This document shows, one piece after another, positions 8,314 to 16,201 of a DNA stretch of 49,903 nucleotides. Positions within the stretch are counted from its first letter, which is position 1, and each line of letters begins with the position of its first letter. The position numbers and the translations under genes are program-made. Source of the stretch: Burkholderia stagnalis (GTDB lineage Bacteria > Pseudomonadota > Gammaproteobacteria > Burkholderiales > Burkholderiaceae); contig NZ_CADESW010000032.1 of the NCBI RefSeq assembly GCF_902830275.1, forward strand, positions 1 through 49,903, written 5' to 3'. The notes under the pieces are model-generated. The model was not told the DNA's origin. It saw only the letters and a program-made list of their open reading frames with translations, and did not search any database.

Positions 8314-9429
8314 ATGCCCTCACCCGATCCGATCCTGCTCACACCCGGCCCGCTGACCACATCCGCCGCGACCCGCCACGCGATGCAACGCGACTGGGGA
8401 TCGTGGGATGCGGCATTCAATCAGCTGACCGACAGCGTCTGCGCCGACCTCGCCGGCATCGCGCACGGGCGCGACGAATATGTGTGCGTGCCGATGCAGG
8501 GCAGCGGCACGTTCGCGGTCGAGGCCGCGCTCGGCACGCTGGTGCCGCGCGACGGCGTCGTGCTCGTGCCGGACAACGGCGCGTACTGCGCGCGCATCCT
8601 GAAGATCCTCGGCCGGCTCGGCATCGACGCGATCGCGCTGCCGTTCGGCGAGGACGCCGCCGCCGATCCGGCCGCGCTCGAGGCGGCCTTCGCGCGCGAG
8701 CCGCGCATCACGCACGTCGCGCTCGTGCATCTGGAGACCAGCGCCGGCATCCTGAACCCGCTCGACGAGATCGCCGCGCTGTGCCGCCGGCGCGGCAAGC
8801 AGCTGATCGTCGACGCGATGAGCTCGTTCGGCGCGCTGCCGATCACGCTAGACGGCAGCGGCATCGACGCGCTGATTTCCGCGAGCGGCAAATGTCTGGA
8901 AGGCGTGCCGGGGATGGGGTTCGCGATCGTGCGGCGCGCGGCGCTCGAAGCCAGCGAGGACAACGCGCGGTCGCTCGCGCTCGACCTGTACGACCAGTAC
9001 GCGTACCTGCGCAAGACGGGCCAGTGGCGCTTCACGCCGCCGACGCACGTGGTCGCCGCGCTGCGCGCCGCGCTCGACCAGTTCCTCGCCGAAGGCGGCC
9101 AGCCCGTGCGCGGCGCGCGCTACGCGGAGAACTGCCGGACGCTGGTCGAATCGATGCGCGCGCTCGGCTTCACGCCGTTCCTTGCCGAACGCGTGCAGGC
9201 GCCCGTGATCGTGACCTTCCACGCGCCGGCCGATCCGGCCTACGACTTCCGGCGCTTCTACGACGCGGTGCGCGACGCCGGCTTCATCCTCTATCCGGGC
9301 AAGCTCACGCAGCTCGAGACGTTCCGGGTCGGGTGCATCGGCGCGATCGATGCCAACGACGTCCGCCGCGCGGTCGCCGCGATCGCACACGCGGTCGAAT
9401 CGCTCGGCATTTCGCTGCGCCGCGCGTAA
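8314..9429 (+). CDS. phnW: 2-aminoethylphosphonate-pyruvate transaminase
   Basis: A 371-residue class V PLP-dependent aminotransferase that converts 2-AEP and pyruvate to phosphonoacetaldehyde and L-alanine. It starts with the family opening ILLTPGPL and has the cofactor-binding VDAMSSFG stretch and the Schiff-base Lys193 in SGKCLEGVPG. Length is typical. It is divergent from phnS and feeds PhnY and PhnA on the other strand. No phosphonatase (PhnX) gene is present, so the dehydrogenase/hydrolase route is the one encoded. Confidence 0.94.
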   Translation: MPSPDPILLTPGPLTTSAATRHAMQRDWGSWDAAFNQLTDSVCADLAGIAHGRDEYVCVPMQGSGTFAVEAALGTLVPRDGVVLVPDNGAYCARILKILGRLGIDAIALPFGEDAAADPAALEAAFAREPRITHVALVHLETSAGILNPLDEIAALCRRRGKQLIVDAMSSFGALPITLDGSGIDALISASGKCLEGVPGMGFAIVRRAALEASEDNARSLALDLYDQYAYLRKTGQWRFTPPTHVVAALRAALDQFLAEGGQPVRGARYAENCRTLVESMRALGFTPFLAERVQAPVIVTFHAPADPAYDFRRFYDAVRDAGFILYPGKLTQLETFRVGCIGAIDANDVRRAVAAIAHAVESLGISLRRA

Positions 9430-9447
9430 ACGATAGAAAGACAGGCG

Positions 9448-9478
9448 AAAAAAAGCCCGGCGGTTCGATCCGCCGGGC
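9448..9478. terminator. Bidirectional terminator between phnW and the MFS gene
   Basis: A 9-bp GC stem (9455-9463 and 9470-9478) with a 6-base loop and an A-tract on its left side (9448-9454). Read on the minus strand, that tract is a U-run directly after the stem, so it is a strong terminator for the MFS gene ending at 9509. On the plus strand it follows phnW. Confidence 0.85.
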
Positions 9479-9508
9479 CCAGAGCTCACTGCACCTGCAT
9501 GGAATGCG

Positions 9509-10849
9509 TTACAGCACGATCCGCTTGATGTCGCCGACGACGAAGATGTACGACGCCGCGCCGATCAGCGCGATCACGCCGATGAACACCAGCGCGCCGA
9601 CGAACGAGCCGGTCGACGCGACGATGAAGCCGACGACCAGCGGCGTGATGATGCCGGCCAGGTTCGCGGCGAAGTTGAAGATGCCGCCCGTCACGCCGAG
9701 CAGGCCGTCCGGCGCGATGTCGGACACGAGCGTCCAGCCGAGCGCGGCCATCCCCTGCGCGAAGAACGCGACCGACATGATCGCGATCACGGCCTCGTTG
9801 CTCTGCACGTAGTTCGCGAGAATGATCGTCGATGCGAGCAGCAGGCCCGCGATGATCGGCAGCTTGCGCGCGAGGTTCGCGGATTTGCCGCGGCGCAGCA
9901 GCCAGTCGGAAAGGATCCCGCCGAACATCACGCCGACCGACGCGGCGATGAACGGCATGATCGCGAAGAAGCCGATCTTCAGCCAGCCCATGTGGCGCTC
10001 GGTCGCGAGATAGGTCGGGAACCAGGTCAGGAAGAACACCAGCGTCGAGTTGCCCGCGAACTGGCCGAGGCAGATGCCCGCGAGCTGGCGCTTCTTCAGC
10101 AGCTTGCCGGCCATGCTCCAGCTGAATTTCGCCTGCGCGGGCCGGTCGTCCTTCTTCGCGCTGTGCGCGAGGCCGCCGCCCGCCTCGATGTACTCGAGCT
10201 CCTCCTTGTTCGCGCCCGGATGATTGCGCGGCTCATGGTAGAACTTCCACCAGACCAGGCCGAACGCGATGCCGACGCCGCCGACCACCCAGAACAGCGA
10301 GCGCCAGCCGAACGCGCCCATCAGCGCGAACAGCATCGGGCTGAAGAACGCGAGGCCGATGTACTCGCCGACCGTATAAGTGCCGGTCGCCATCGCGCGC
10401 TCATTCTGCGGGAACCACGTCGCGACCACCCGGCTGTTGGTCGGGAAGCACGGCGCTTCCGTGACGCCAAGGCCGAGGCGGCACGCGAGCAGCGTCGCGA
10501 CGCCGGGCGCGAAGCCCTGCAGCAGCGTGCACAGCGACCACAGCGTCATCGACCAGTAATAAGTGATCTTGCTGCCGAAGCGGTCGAGAAAGAGGCCGCC
10601 GGGCACCTGCATCGCGACATAGGTCCACGAGAACGCGGAGAACATGATGCCCATCACCGCCGCGTTGATGCCGAGCTCCTTGGTGAGCTGCGGCGCAGCC
10701 ACCCCCAGCACGGTACGGTCGAGGTAGTTGATCATCGTGCCGATCGCGAGCAGCGCGAGAATCTTGTAGCGCGCCGACGTGCGCCGGACCGTGCCGGCCG
10801 CCTGCGCCGGACGCGCCGGCGCATGGTTGGTGTGGGTGGTGTGCTGCAT
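9509..10849 (-). CDS. MFS transporter, ACS family; probable quinate/shikimate uptake
   Basis: A 446-residue, 12-segment major facilitator of the anion:cation symporter type. It has NYLDRTVLGVA after the first membrane segment and LDRFGS in the 2-3 loop, both typical of hexuronate/glucarate/aromatic acid carriers. The ATG at 10847-10849 has AGGAGAC upstream. The open frame continues for over 200 codons upstream but that is antisense-frame shadow of the dehydrogenase gene. Genes upstream in the same direction encode shikimate dehydrogenase and AroQ, so quinate or shikimate import is likely. The substrate is inferred from context only. Confidence 0.85.
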   Translation of the reverse strand: MQHTTHTNHAPARPAQAAGTVRRTSARYKILALLAIGTMINYLDRTVLGVAAPQLTKELGINAAVMGIMFSAFSWTYVAMQVPGGLFLDRFGSKITYYWSMTLWSLCTLLQGFAPGVATLLACRLGLGVTEAPCFPTNSRVVATWFPQNERAMATGTYTVGEYIGLAFFSPMLFALMGAFGWRSLFWVVGGVGIAFGLVWWKFYHEPRNHPGANKEELEYIEAGGGLAHSAKKDDRPAQAKFSWSMAGKLLKKRQLAGICLGQFAGNSTLVFFLTWFPTYLATERHMGWLKIGFFAIMPFIAASVGVMFGGILSDWLLRRGKSANLARKLPIIAGLLLASTIILANYVQSNEAVIAIMSVAFFAQGMAALGWTLVSDIAPDGLLGVTGGIFNFAANLAGIITPLVVGFIVASTGSFVGALVFIGVIALIGAASYIFVVGDIKRIVL

Positions 10850-10890
10850 GGTCGTCTCCTGGTCTCGTCTTTCTATGAGTCTGAAATGGA

Positions 10891-11745
10891 TCAGCGCCCG
10901 ACGAGCGACTGAAAGTGATCGAACATCCGCTCGGCGTCGGGCGTGCGTCCGGTGAAGATCTCGAATGCGTCGACGGCCTGGTAGACCGCCATCCCGCCGC
11001 CCGGCAGCGTCGCGCAGCCCACCGCGCGCGCTGCCCGGATCAGTTCCGTTTCGAGCGGGAAGTACACGATGTCGGCCACCCACATCCCCGCATGCAGCAG
11101 CTCGGCCGGCAGCGGCAGGCCCGGATGCTTCGCCATGCCGGTCGGCGTCGCGTGGATCAGCCCCGTCGCCGCGCGCACGCTGTGCGCGAGGTCGTCGCCC
11201 TGCGTGACCCGCGCAGCCGGGAAGCGCGCCTGCAGCTCGCCGGCGAGCGCGCGGGCGCGCGCCGCATCGACGTCGAAGATCGCCAGTTCGGCCGCGCCCA
11301 TCTGCAGCGCGGCATGCGCGACGGCCGCCCCGGCGCCGCCCGCGCCAAGCTGGACGACGCGCGCGAGCGACGCATCGGGCAGCCCGCGCCGGAACGACTT
11401 CGCGAAACCCGACCAGTCGGTGTTGTGGCCGATCCGCTTGCCGTCCTTGAACAGTACGGTGTTCACGGCGCCGAGCGCGCGCGCGTCGTCGGACAGCGCG
11501 TCGAGATGCTCGATCACGCGCTGCTTGCACGGATGCGTAATGTTCAGGCCCGTGTAGCCCATCTGCTCGGCGGCCGCGAGCAGCTGCGGCAGCGCGTCGA
11601 CGGTGACGCCGAGCACGTCGAGGTCGATGCGCCGGTACACGTAGCCGAACCCCTGGCGGAACCCCTCTTCTTCATGCATCGCGGGCGACAGCGAGCCGCC
11701 GATGCCCTGGCCGATCAGGCCGATCAGAAAGGACGGACGGCTCAT
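10891..11745 (-). CDS. Quinate/shikimate dehydrogenase
   Basis: A 284-residue AroE-family NAD(P)-dependent oxidoreductase. The N-terminal substrate domain has GGSLSPAMH and NITHPCKQ (the catalytic lysine region), then NTDW, and a Rossmann GAGGAGAA motif near residue 130. It interconverts quinate with dehydroquinate or shikimate with dehydroshikimate. Its ATG overlaps the aroQ stop by 4 bases (ATGA), and the MFS gene follows 41 bases on. With a catabolic dehydroshikimate dehydratase opposite, a degradative role is more likely than aromatic biosynthesis. Annotators may label it aroE. Confidence 0.87.
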   Translation of the reverse strand: MSRPSFLIGLIGQGIGGSLSPAMHEEEGFRQGFGYVYRRIDLDVLGVTVDALPQLLAAAEQMGYTGLNITHPCKQRVIEHLDALSDDARALGAVNTVLFKDGKRIGHNTDWSGFAKSFRRGLPDASLARVVQLGAGGAGAAVAHAALQMGAAELAIFDVDAARARALAGELQARFPAARVTQGDDLAHSVRAATGLIHATPTGMAKHPGLPLPAELLHAGMWVADIVYFPLETELIRAARAVGCATLPGGGMAVYQAVDAFEIFTGRTPDAERMFDHFQSLVGR

Positions 11746-12197
11746 TGCTCGGCTCCCTGCGAAAGAATGGTCGACATGCGCTGCAGCGCGAACACGTAGC
11801 CTTCGGTGCCGCAGCCGCAGATCACGGCCTCGGCGACCGCCGACACGTACGAGTGGTGGCGGAACGGTTCGCGGCGATGCACGTTCGAGATGTGAACTTC
11901 GATCACCGGCTTGTCGATCGCGGACAGCGCATCGGCCAGCGCGACCGACGTATGCGTGTACGCGGCGGGGTTGATCACGACGCCGTGCGCGTCGTGGCGC
12001 GCCGCGTGCAGCCAGTCGATCAGCTGGTGCTCGGCGTTCGACTGGCGGAATTCGATCTCCAGCCCGAGCGCATCGGCCGCGGCGCGGCAGCGTTGCTCCA
12101 CGTCGGCGAGGGTTTCCGCGCCGTAGATGTGGGGCTCGCGCGTCCCCAGCAGATTCAGGTTCGGGCCGTTCAGCACCAGGACCTTGCGCTTGCTCAT
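11742..12197 (-). CDS. aroQ: Type II 3-dehydroquinate dehydratase
   Basis: A 151-residue type II dehydroquinase interconverting 3-dehydroquinate and 3-dehydroshikimate. It has the family opening VLNGPNLNLLGTREP, the flexible-loop tyrosine in HIYG, NPAAYTHTS, and the VHISNVHRREPFRHHS block with catalytic and binding His and Arg residues. Length is normal. It is first in the minus-strand quinate/shikimate operon and diverges from the dehydroshikimate dehydratase gene, linking quinate to protocatechuate formation. Confidence 0.93.
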   Translation of the reverse strand: MSKRKVLVLNGPNLNLLGTREPHIYGAETLADVEQRCRAAADALGLEIEFRQSNAEHQLIDWLHAARHDAHGVVINPAAYTHTSVALADALSAIDKPVIEVHISNVHRREPFRHHSYVSAVAEAVICGCGTEGYVFALQRMSTILSQGAEQ

Positions 12198-12311
12198 GTC
12201 AGTTGCTCCGAAAACGGGGGCTCATCGCTACGCGACTTCGCCCCCTGACGTCAAGATTCGACGCTAGTGTGCGCTTGCGCAAACGCAAAGTCTTTTCGGG
12301 TTTTCGCTAAT

Positions 12312-12338
12312 TTGTACCAACTAGTTAGTTTGTATAAT
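12312..12338 (+). promoter_or_regulatory. Promoter with overlapping palindromic operator
   Basis: A perfect TATAAT (12333-12338) is preceded by TTGTAC (12312-12317) at a short 15-base spacing. Between them is an AACTAGTT core (12319-12326) extended to a 14-base dyad with one mismatched pair (12316-12329), like TetR-family operators. A repressor there would block polymerase. It probably controls the dehydroshikimate dehydratase gene. No matching regulator gene is in the window. Confidence 0.6.
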
Positions 12339-12451
12339 TCGACGCACCATCCCAGTAAATTCGGGATATGGCGCGCGCAGCGGGCTCAACGACTGGTTCA
12401 ATTCAGGGTCGGTCCGGCGCGCGCCACCCCGCTCATCCGCAGGATTCGCCC

Positions 12452-14344
12452 ATGCAGCGCTCGATCGCCACCGTGTCCCTGTCCGGCACGCTCGCCGAGA
12501 AGCTCGCCGCCATCCAGGCCGCGGGTTTCGACGGCGTCGAAATCTTCGAGAACGACCTCGTCTACTTCGACGGATCGCCCGCCGACGTGCGGGCCATGGC
12601 CGCCGATCTCGGCCTCGACATCGTGCTGTTCCAGCCGTTCCGCGATTTCGAGGGCGTCAGCCCCGCGCAGCTCGCGCGCAATCTCGACCGCATCCGGCGC
12701 AAGTTCGACGTGATGCATGCGCTCGGCACCGATCGCATCCTCGTCTGCAGCAACGCGTCGCCCGACACGATCGCCGACGATGCGCTGCTGGTCGACCAGC
12801 TCGGCGCGCTCGCCGAGGCGGCGCAGCAGGCGGGTGTCGTCGCCGCCTACGAGGCGCTGGCGTGGGGCCGGGTCGTGAACACGTACGGCCATGCGTGGCG
12901 GCTCGTGAACGCGGTGAACAACCCGCACCTCGGGCTCGCGCTCGACAGCTTCCACACGCTGTCGCTCGACGATTCGCCGGACGCGATCGCCGACATCCCC
13001 GGCGACCGGATCGCGTTCGTGCAGATCGCCGACGCGCCGAAGCTCGTGATGGACGTGATCGAATGGAGCCGCCATTTCCGCTCGTTTCCCGGCCAGGGCG
13101 ACTTCGACCTCGCGCGCTTCACCGCGCGCGTGATCGAGGCCGGCTACACGGGGCCGCTGTCGCTCGAGATCTTCAACGACGGCTTCCGCGCGGCGCCGAC
13201 CGCGCTCACGGCGGCCGACGGCCACCGCTCGCTGCTCTACCTCGAGGAGCTCACGCGTGCGCAGCTCGCGCGGGAAGGCCGTGCGCCCGCCGCGAGCCAG
13301 CCGCTGTTCGCGCCGCCCGCGCCGCCGGCACACGTCGGCTTCCAGTTCATCGAATTCGCGGTCGACTCGCGCGCGGCGGCCAATGTCGGCGAATGGCTCG
13401 GCAAGATGCGCTTCCGGCTCGCCGGCCGCCATCGCTCGAAGGACGTGACGCTGTTCCAGCACGGCGCCGCGTCGATCGTGCTGAACGCGGAGCGGGATTC
13501 GTTCGCGGACGCGTTCTTCCAGCAGCACGGGCTGTCGCTGTGCGCGTCGGCGTTTCGCGTCGACGACGCGAAGGTCGCGTTCGAACGCGCGGCGGGTTTC
13601 GGCTATGCGCCGTTTTCCGGGCGCGTCGGCCCGAACGAGCGCGTGCTGCCGAGCGTGAAGGCGCCGGACGGCAGCCTCGAATACTTCGTCGACGAAACCC
13701 CGGACGCGCCGACGCTGTACGAATCCGACTTCGTGCTGACCGACATCGACGGCCCGAGCGAAGTCGGCCCGCTGACCGGTATCGACCACGTGTGCCTCGC
13801 GCTGCCGGGCGACGCGCTCGACACGTGGATCCTGTTCTTCAAGACGGCGTTCGGCTTCGAGGCCGAACGCAGCTGGCTGGTGCCCGACCCGTACGGGCTG
13901 ATGCGCAGCCGCGCGGTGCGCAGCGCGGACGGCTCGGTGCGGATCGCGCTGAACGCGTCGGTCGACCGCCACACCGCGGTTGCCGAGTCGCTCGACCGCT
14001 ACCACGGCACCGGGCTGAACCACGTCGCGTTCCGCACCGACGACATCGTGAAAACGGTCGCCGAGTTCGCGGCCGACGGCGTGCCGTTCCTGCGCATCCC
14101 GCGCAACTACTACGACGACCTCGCCGCGCGCTACGCGCTGCCGGACGCGCTCATCGACACGCTGAGCGCGCACCACCTGCTGTACGACCGCGACGAACAC
14201 GGCGGCGAGTTCCTGCATGCGTATACGGAGCTGGTCGACAATCGGTTCTCGCTGGAGATCGTCGAGCGCCGCGGCGGATACGACGGCTACGGCGCGGCGA
14301 ACGCGGCCGTTCGCCTGGCGGCCCAGGCGCAGCGCAGAAAATAA
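12452..14344 (+). CDS. quiC: 3-Dehydroshikimate dehydratase fused to HPPD-like domain
   Basis: This 630-residue fusion has an N-terminal xylose-isomerase-type TIM barrel (about 1-275) and a C-terminal vicinal-oxygen-chelate/HPPD-like part (about 290-620), as in QuiC1 and QsuB. The barrel converts 3-dehydroshikimate to protocatechuate. Its divalent-metal ligands are Glu134, Asp165, Gln191 and Glu239, matching QuiC1/QsuB numbering. The C-terminal part keeps His446 (GIDHV), His524 (LNHVAFRTDD) and Glu602 (SLEIVE), the positions of the HPPD iron triad. I chose the ATG at 12452 for its upstream AGGA and the usual MQRSIATVSL beginning. It is divergent from aroQ. Confidence 0.9.
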   Translation: MQRSIATVSLSGTLAEKLAAIQAAGFDGVEIFENDLVYFDGSPADVRAMAADLGLDIVLFQPFRDFEGVSPAQLARNLDRIRRKFDVMHALGTDRILVCSNASPDTIADDALLVDQLGALAEAAQQAGVVAAYEALAWGRVVNTYGHAWRLVNAVNNPHLGLALDSFHTLSLDDSPDAIADIPGDRIAFVQIADAPKLVMDVIEWSRHFRSFPGQGDFDLARFTARVIEAGYTGPLSLEIFNDGFRAAPTALTAADGHRSLLYLEELTRAQLAREGRAPAASQPLFAPPAPPAHVGFQFIEFAVDSRAAANVGEWLGKMRFRLAGRHRSKDVTLFQHGAASIVLNAERDSFADAFFQQHGLSLCASAFRVDDAKVAFERAAGFGYAPFSGRVGPNERVLPSVKAPDGSLEYFVDETPDAPTLYESDFVLTDIDGPSEVGPLTGIDHVCLALPGDALDTWILFFKTAFGFEAERSWLVPDPYGLMRSRAVRSADGSVRIALNASVDRHTAVAESLDRYHGTGLNHVAFRTDDIVKTVAEFAADGVPFLRIPRNYYDDLAARYALPDALIDTLSAHHLLYDRDEHGGEFLHAYTELVDNRFSLEIVERRGGYDGYGAANAAVRLAAQAQRRK

Positions 14345-14618
14345 GGGGCAGGGAAAAACCGGGTGCGACGAAAAGTCATCGCCTATTTGTCTGGTGAATC
14401 GGCCGCACATGCACTACGCTGGCGCAAGTGCTGTCGGACGCCCGCCTGAAGCGGCTTGCGCCGATCGGGTTCGCAAAGCCGCCGCCGGGCCGTTACATGC
14501 TGTAACCACCGGCTCGCCGCGGCCGGTCAATGATCGGGGCGTTTTAAGAATCGCTTAAGTCTTCGACGGCACCATCCGCAACCATATCCGAAGACACTTT
14601 CGAAATAGGAGGACAGCG

Positions 14619-14888
14619 ATGAGCGCCGTAGATGCACCCGCGGGCCGCCCGGCCGCGCCCCCTGCCAAACCCAAGACGATGCTGCGGCGCCTGCTCAGCC
14701 ATCACGAAATCGCGACGCTGCTCGTGCTGCTGCACGCGCCGATCGGCGCGAGCGCGGCCAAACCCGAACTTCCTGCGCTGCAGGAAGACGGCCTCGTCGA
14801 GATGGTCAAGCTCGACGCCGACACGCAGCCGAGCTTCCGCCTGACGGAAAACGGCACGGCCGTGCTGAAAGGGCTCGGCTACCGCTGA
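14619..14888 (+). CDS. Small hypothetical protein, possible winged-helix fold
   Basis: An 89-residue protein with a strong AGGAGG ribosome site 6-7 bases before its ATG. The first 20 residues are Pro/Ala-rich, then comes a helix-rich segment (RRLLSHHEIATLLVLLHAP) and an alternating end (LQEDGLVEMV...FRLTENGTAVLKGLG) that resembles the last helix and wing of MarR-type domains. It is too short for a full MarR regulator and I do not recognise a family. It sits alone between quiC and a convergent AraC gene. Confidence 0.65.
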   Translation: MSAVDAPAGRPAAPPAKPKTMLRRLLSHHEIATLLVLLHAPIGASAAKPELPALQEDGLVEMVKLDADTQPSFRLTENGTAVLKGLGYR

Positions 14889-14915
14889 ACGGCGGATCGC
14901 CCGCCGCTCCCCCAC

Positions 14916-14937
14916 CGCGCCGGCTGTTGCCGGCGCG
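14916..14937. terminator. Hairpin between convergent genes
   Basis: A 9-bp GC-rich stem (14916-14924 and 14929-14937) with a TGTT loop lies in the 73-base gap between the small hypothetical gene and the convergent AraC gene. The U-tract is weak on both sides. Confidence 0.5.
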
Positions 14938-14961
14938 CGCCGTTTACCCCGCCCTTACCCG

Positions 14962-15756
14962 TTACCCCGCCCGATCCTGCAGCATCATCCGGTATTCCGT
15001 CGGCGTCACGCCGACCGTCGCCTTGAACTGGCGCGTGAACGCGCTGTGATCGGTGTACCCGCATAGCGCCGCCACGTCGGTCACCTTGTCGTGCGTGATC
15101 AGCAGCGCGGTCGCGGCGTCGAGCCGCGTCTTCAGCAGCACTTGGCGCGGCGTCAGGTGGAACACCTTGTGGAAATAGCGCTCGAGCTGCGCGACCGACA
15201 TCCCGGCCATCAGCGCGAGCTGCTTCAGGTTCAGCGGCTGCACGTAGTGATCCTGGATGTACTGGACCACGTCCGCGAGCTTGCTGTAGGCCGGGTGCGA
15301 ACCTTCCTGCGCCTTCAGGTCGCGCGAGATGCCGGCGAGCCCGACCACCTTGCCGGCCGCGTCGCGCAGCGGTTCCTTGCAGGTCAGGCACCAGCCCGGC
15401 TGGCGGCCCGGGTACAGATGCAGTTCGAGCTGGTCCATCAGCTGGTGGCCGGCGTTGATCGTCGCCATGTCCTGCTCGAAGTAGCCGTGGCCGAAGCGGC
15501 GCGGAAACACTTCGTCGGTGGTCTTGCCGAGCAGGTCGCGCTTGTCCTTGTAGCCGCAGCGCATCGCGAGCGTGCGGTTGACCAGCGCGTAGCGGCCGTC
15601 GGCATCCTTCACGAAGAACGCGACGTCGGGCAGCGCATCGAACACCGGCTCGAGCAGGCGGAAGTGCGCGAGCATCGCGCCGAAATCGGCGTTCTCGGGC
15701 TGGTAGCGCAAGGTGTCGGACAGGCTCATGGACGGTACGGCAAGCAAGGTCGTCAT
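14962..15756 (-). CDS. AraC-family regulator with N-terminal PAS domain
   Basis: A 264-residue transcription factor. Residues about 30-145 form a PAS-like sensor (LPDVAFFVKDADGRYALVN, then GKTTDEVFP and GLAGISRDL). Residues about 155-260 carry two helix-turn-helix motifs of the AraC type (LNLKQLALMAGMS and VTDVAALCGYTDHSAFTRQF). No membrane segment is present, so it senses a cytoplasmic ligand or cofactor. A second possible ATG lies nine codons in, and neither start has a strong ribosome site. It is divergent from the orphan binding-protein gene, which it may control. That link is inferred from position only. Confidence 0.85.
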   Translation of the reverse strand: MTTLLAVPSMSLSDTLRYQPENADFGAMLAHFRLLEPVFDALPDVAFFVKDADGRYALVNRTLAMRCGYKDKRDLLGKTTDEVFPRRFGHGYFEQDMATINAGHQLMDQLELHLYPGRQPGWCLTCKEPLRDAAGKVVGLAGISRDLKAQEGSHPAYSKLADVVQYIQDHYVQPLNLKQLALMAGMSVAQLERYFHKVFHLTPRQVLLKTRLDAATALLITHDKVTDVAALCGYTDHSAFTRQFKATVGVTPTEYRMMLQDRAG

Positions 15757-16201
15757 CCCGGCATCCGCTAGGCGAGTGGCTGATGGCGTCGATTATAGGA
15801 GCGCGCCTCGCATCCGGCGCGCCGGCGCAGTGCGGCGCCGCTTCGCGCGCACGCGTGCGCGCCCGAAGCCGCCATCCTAAAAAACGCCGCCGCGCCGCGT
15901 CTTGGCGCGATTGCGCATGCGGGATGACGATTTCAGCATATATCAGGGTAATCGACGATATGCCGAAATCGTCGCCGGCCGCGCTCCGAACGCGCAAGAC
16001 GCGTGCATTTTCGCTACCTAGACTTGCTTCACGGTCACGAGACGACACACGGCCATGCCGGCATGCGACACGCACACGATGCCGCAATCGCCATACGGCA
16101 CGCCGATTTCGGCACAGCCAGGCCGGCGCGTCTCGCCCGGTTCACCGGCGCCGGCCCCTGCTCGCCCGCCGGCCCAACCACGCCATCAAGGGGAAGTGAA
16201 A
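15757..16201. promoter_or_regulatory. Divergent intergenic region with long dyad at 15929-15970
   Basis: This 445-base gap separates the AraC regulator from the orphan binding-protein gene. Its main feature is an inverted repeat with 13-base arms differing at one position (15929-15941 and 15958-15970), GATTTCAGCATAT facing ATATGCCGAAATC across 16 bases, in a local AT-rich patch. Arms about three helical turns apart would suit a dimeric or tandem regulator. I see no other gene or RNA here. Confidence 0.55.

Noticed and set aside
8023..8323. Minus-strand frames in the phnS/phnW gap
   Set aside because: No ribosome site and no similarity. They overlap the divergent promoter region.
9455..9478. 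TRNA-like T-loop sequence GGTTCGATCC
   Set aside because: It is the loop and flank of the terminator hairpin. No anticodon arm or acceptor stem can be built around it.
10850..11530. Upstream extension of the MFS frame
   Set aside because: Overlaps the well-supported dehydrogenase gene in another frame and gives no family likeness.
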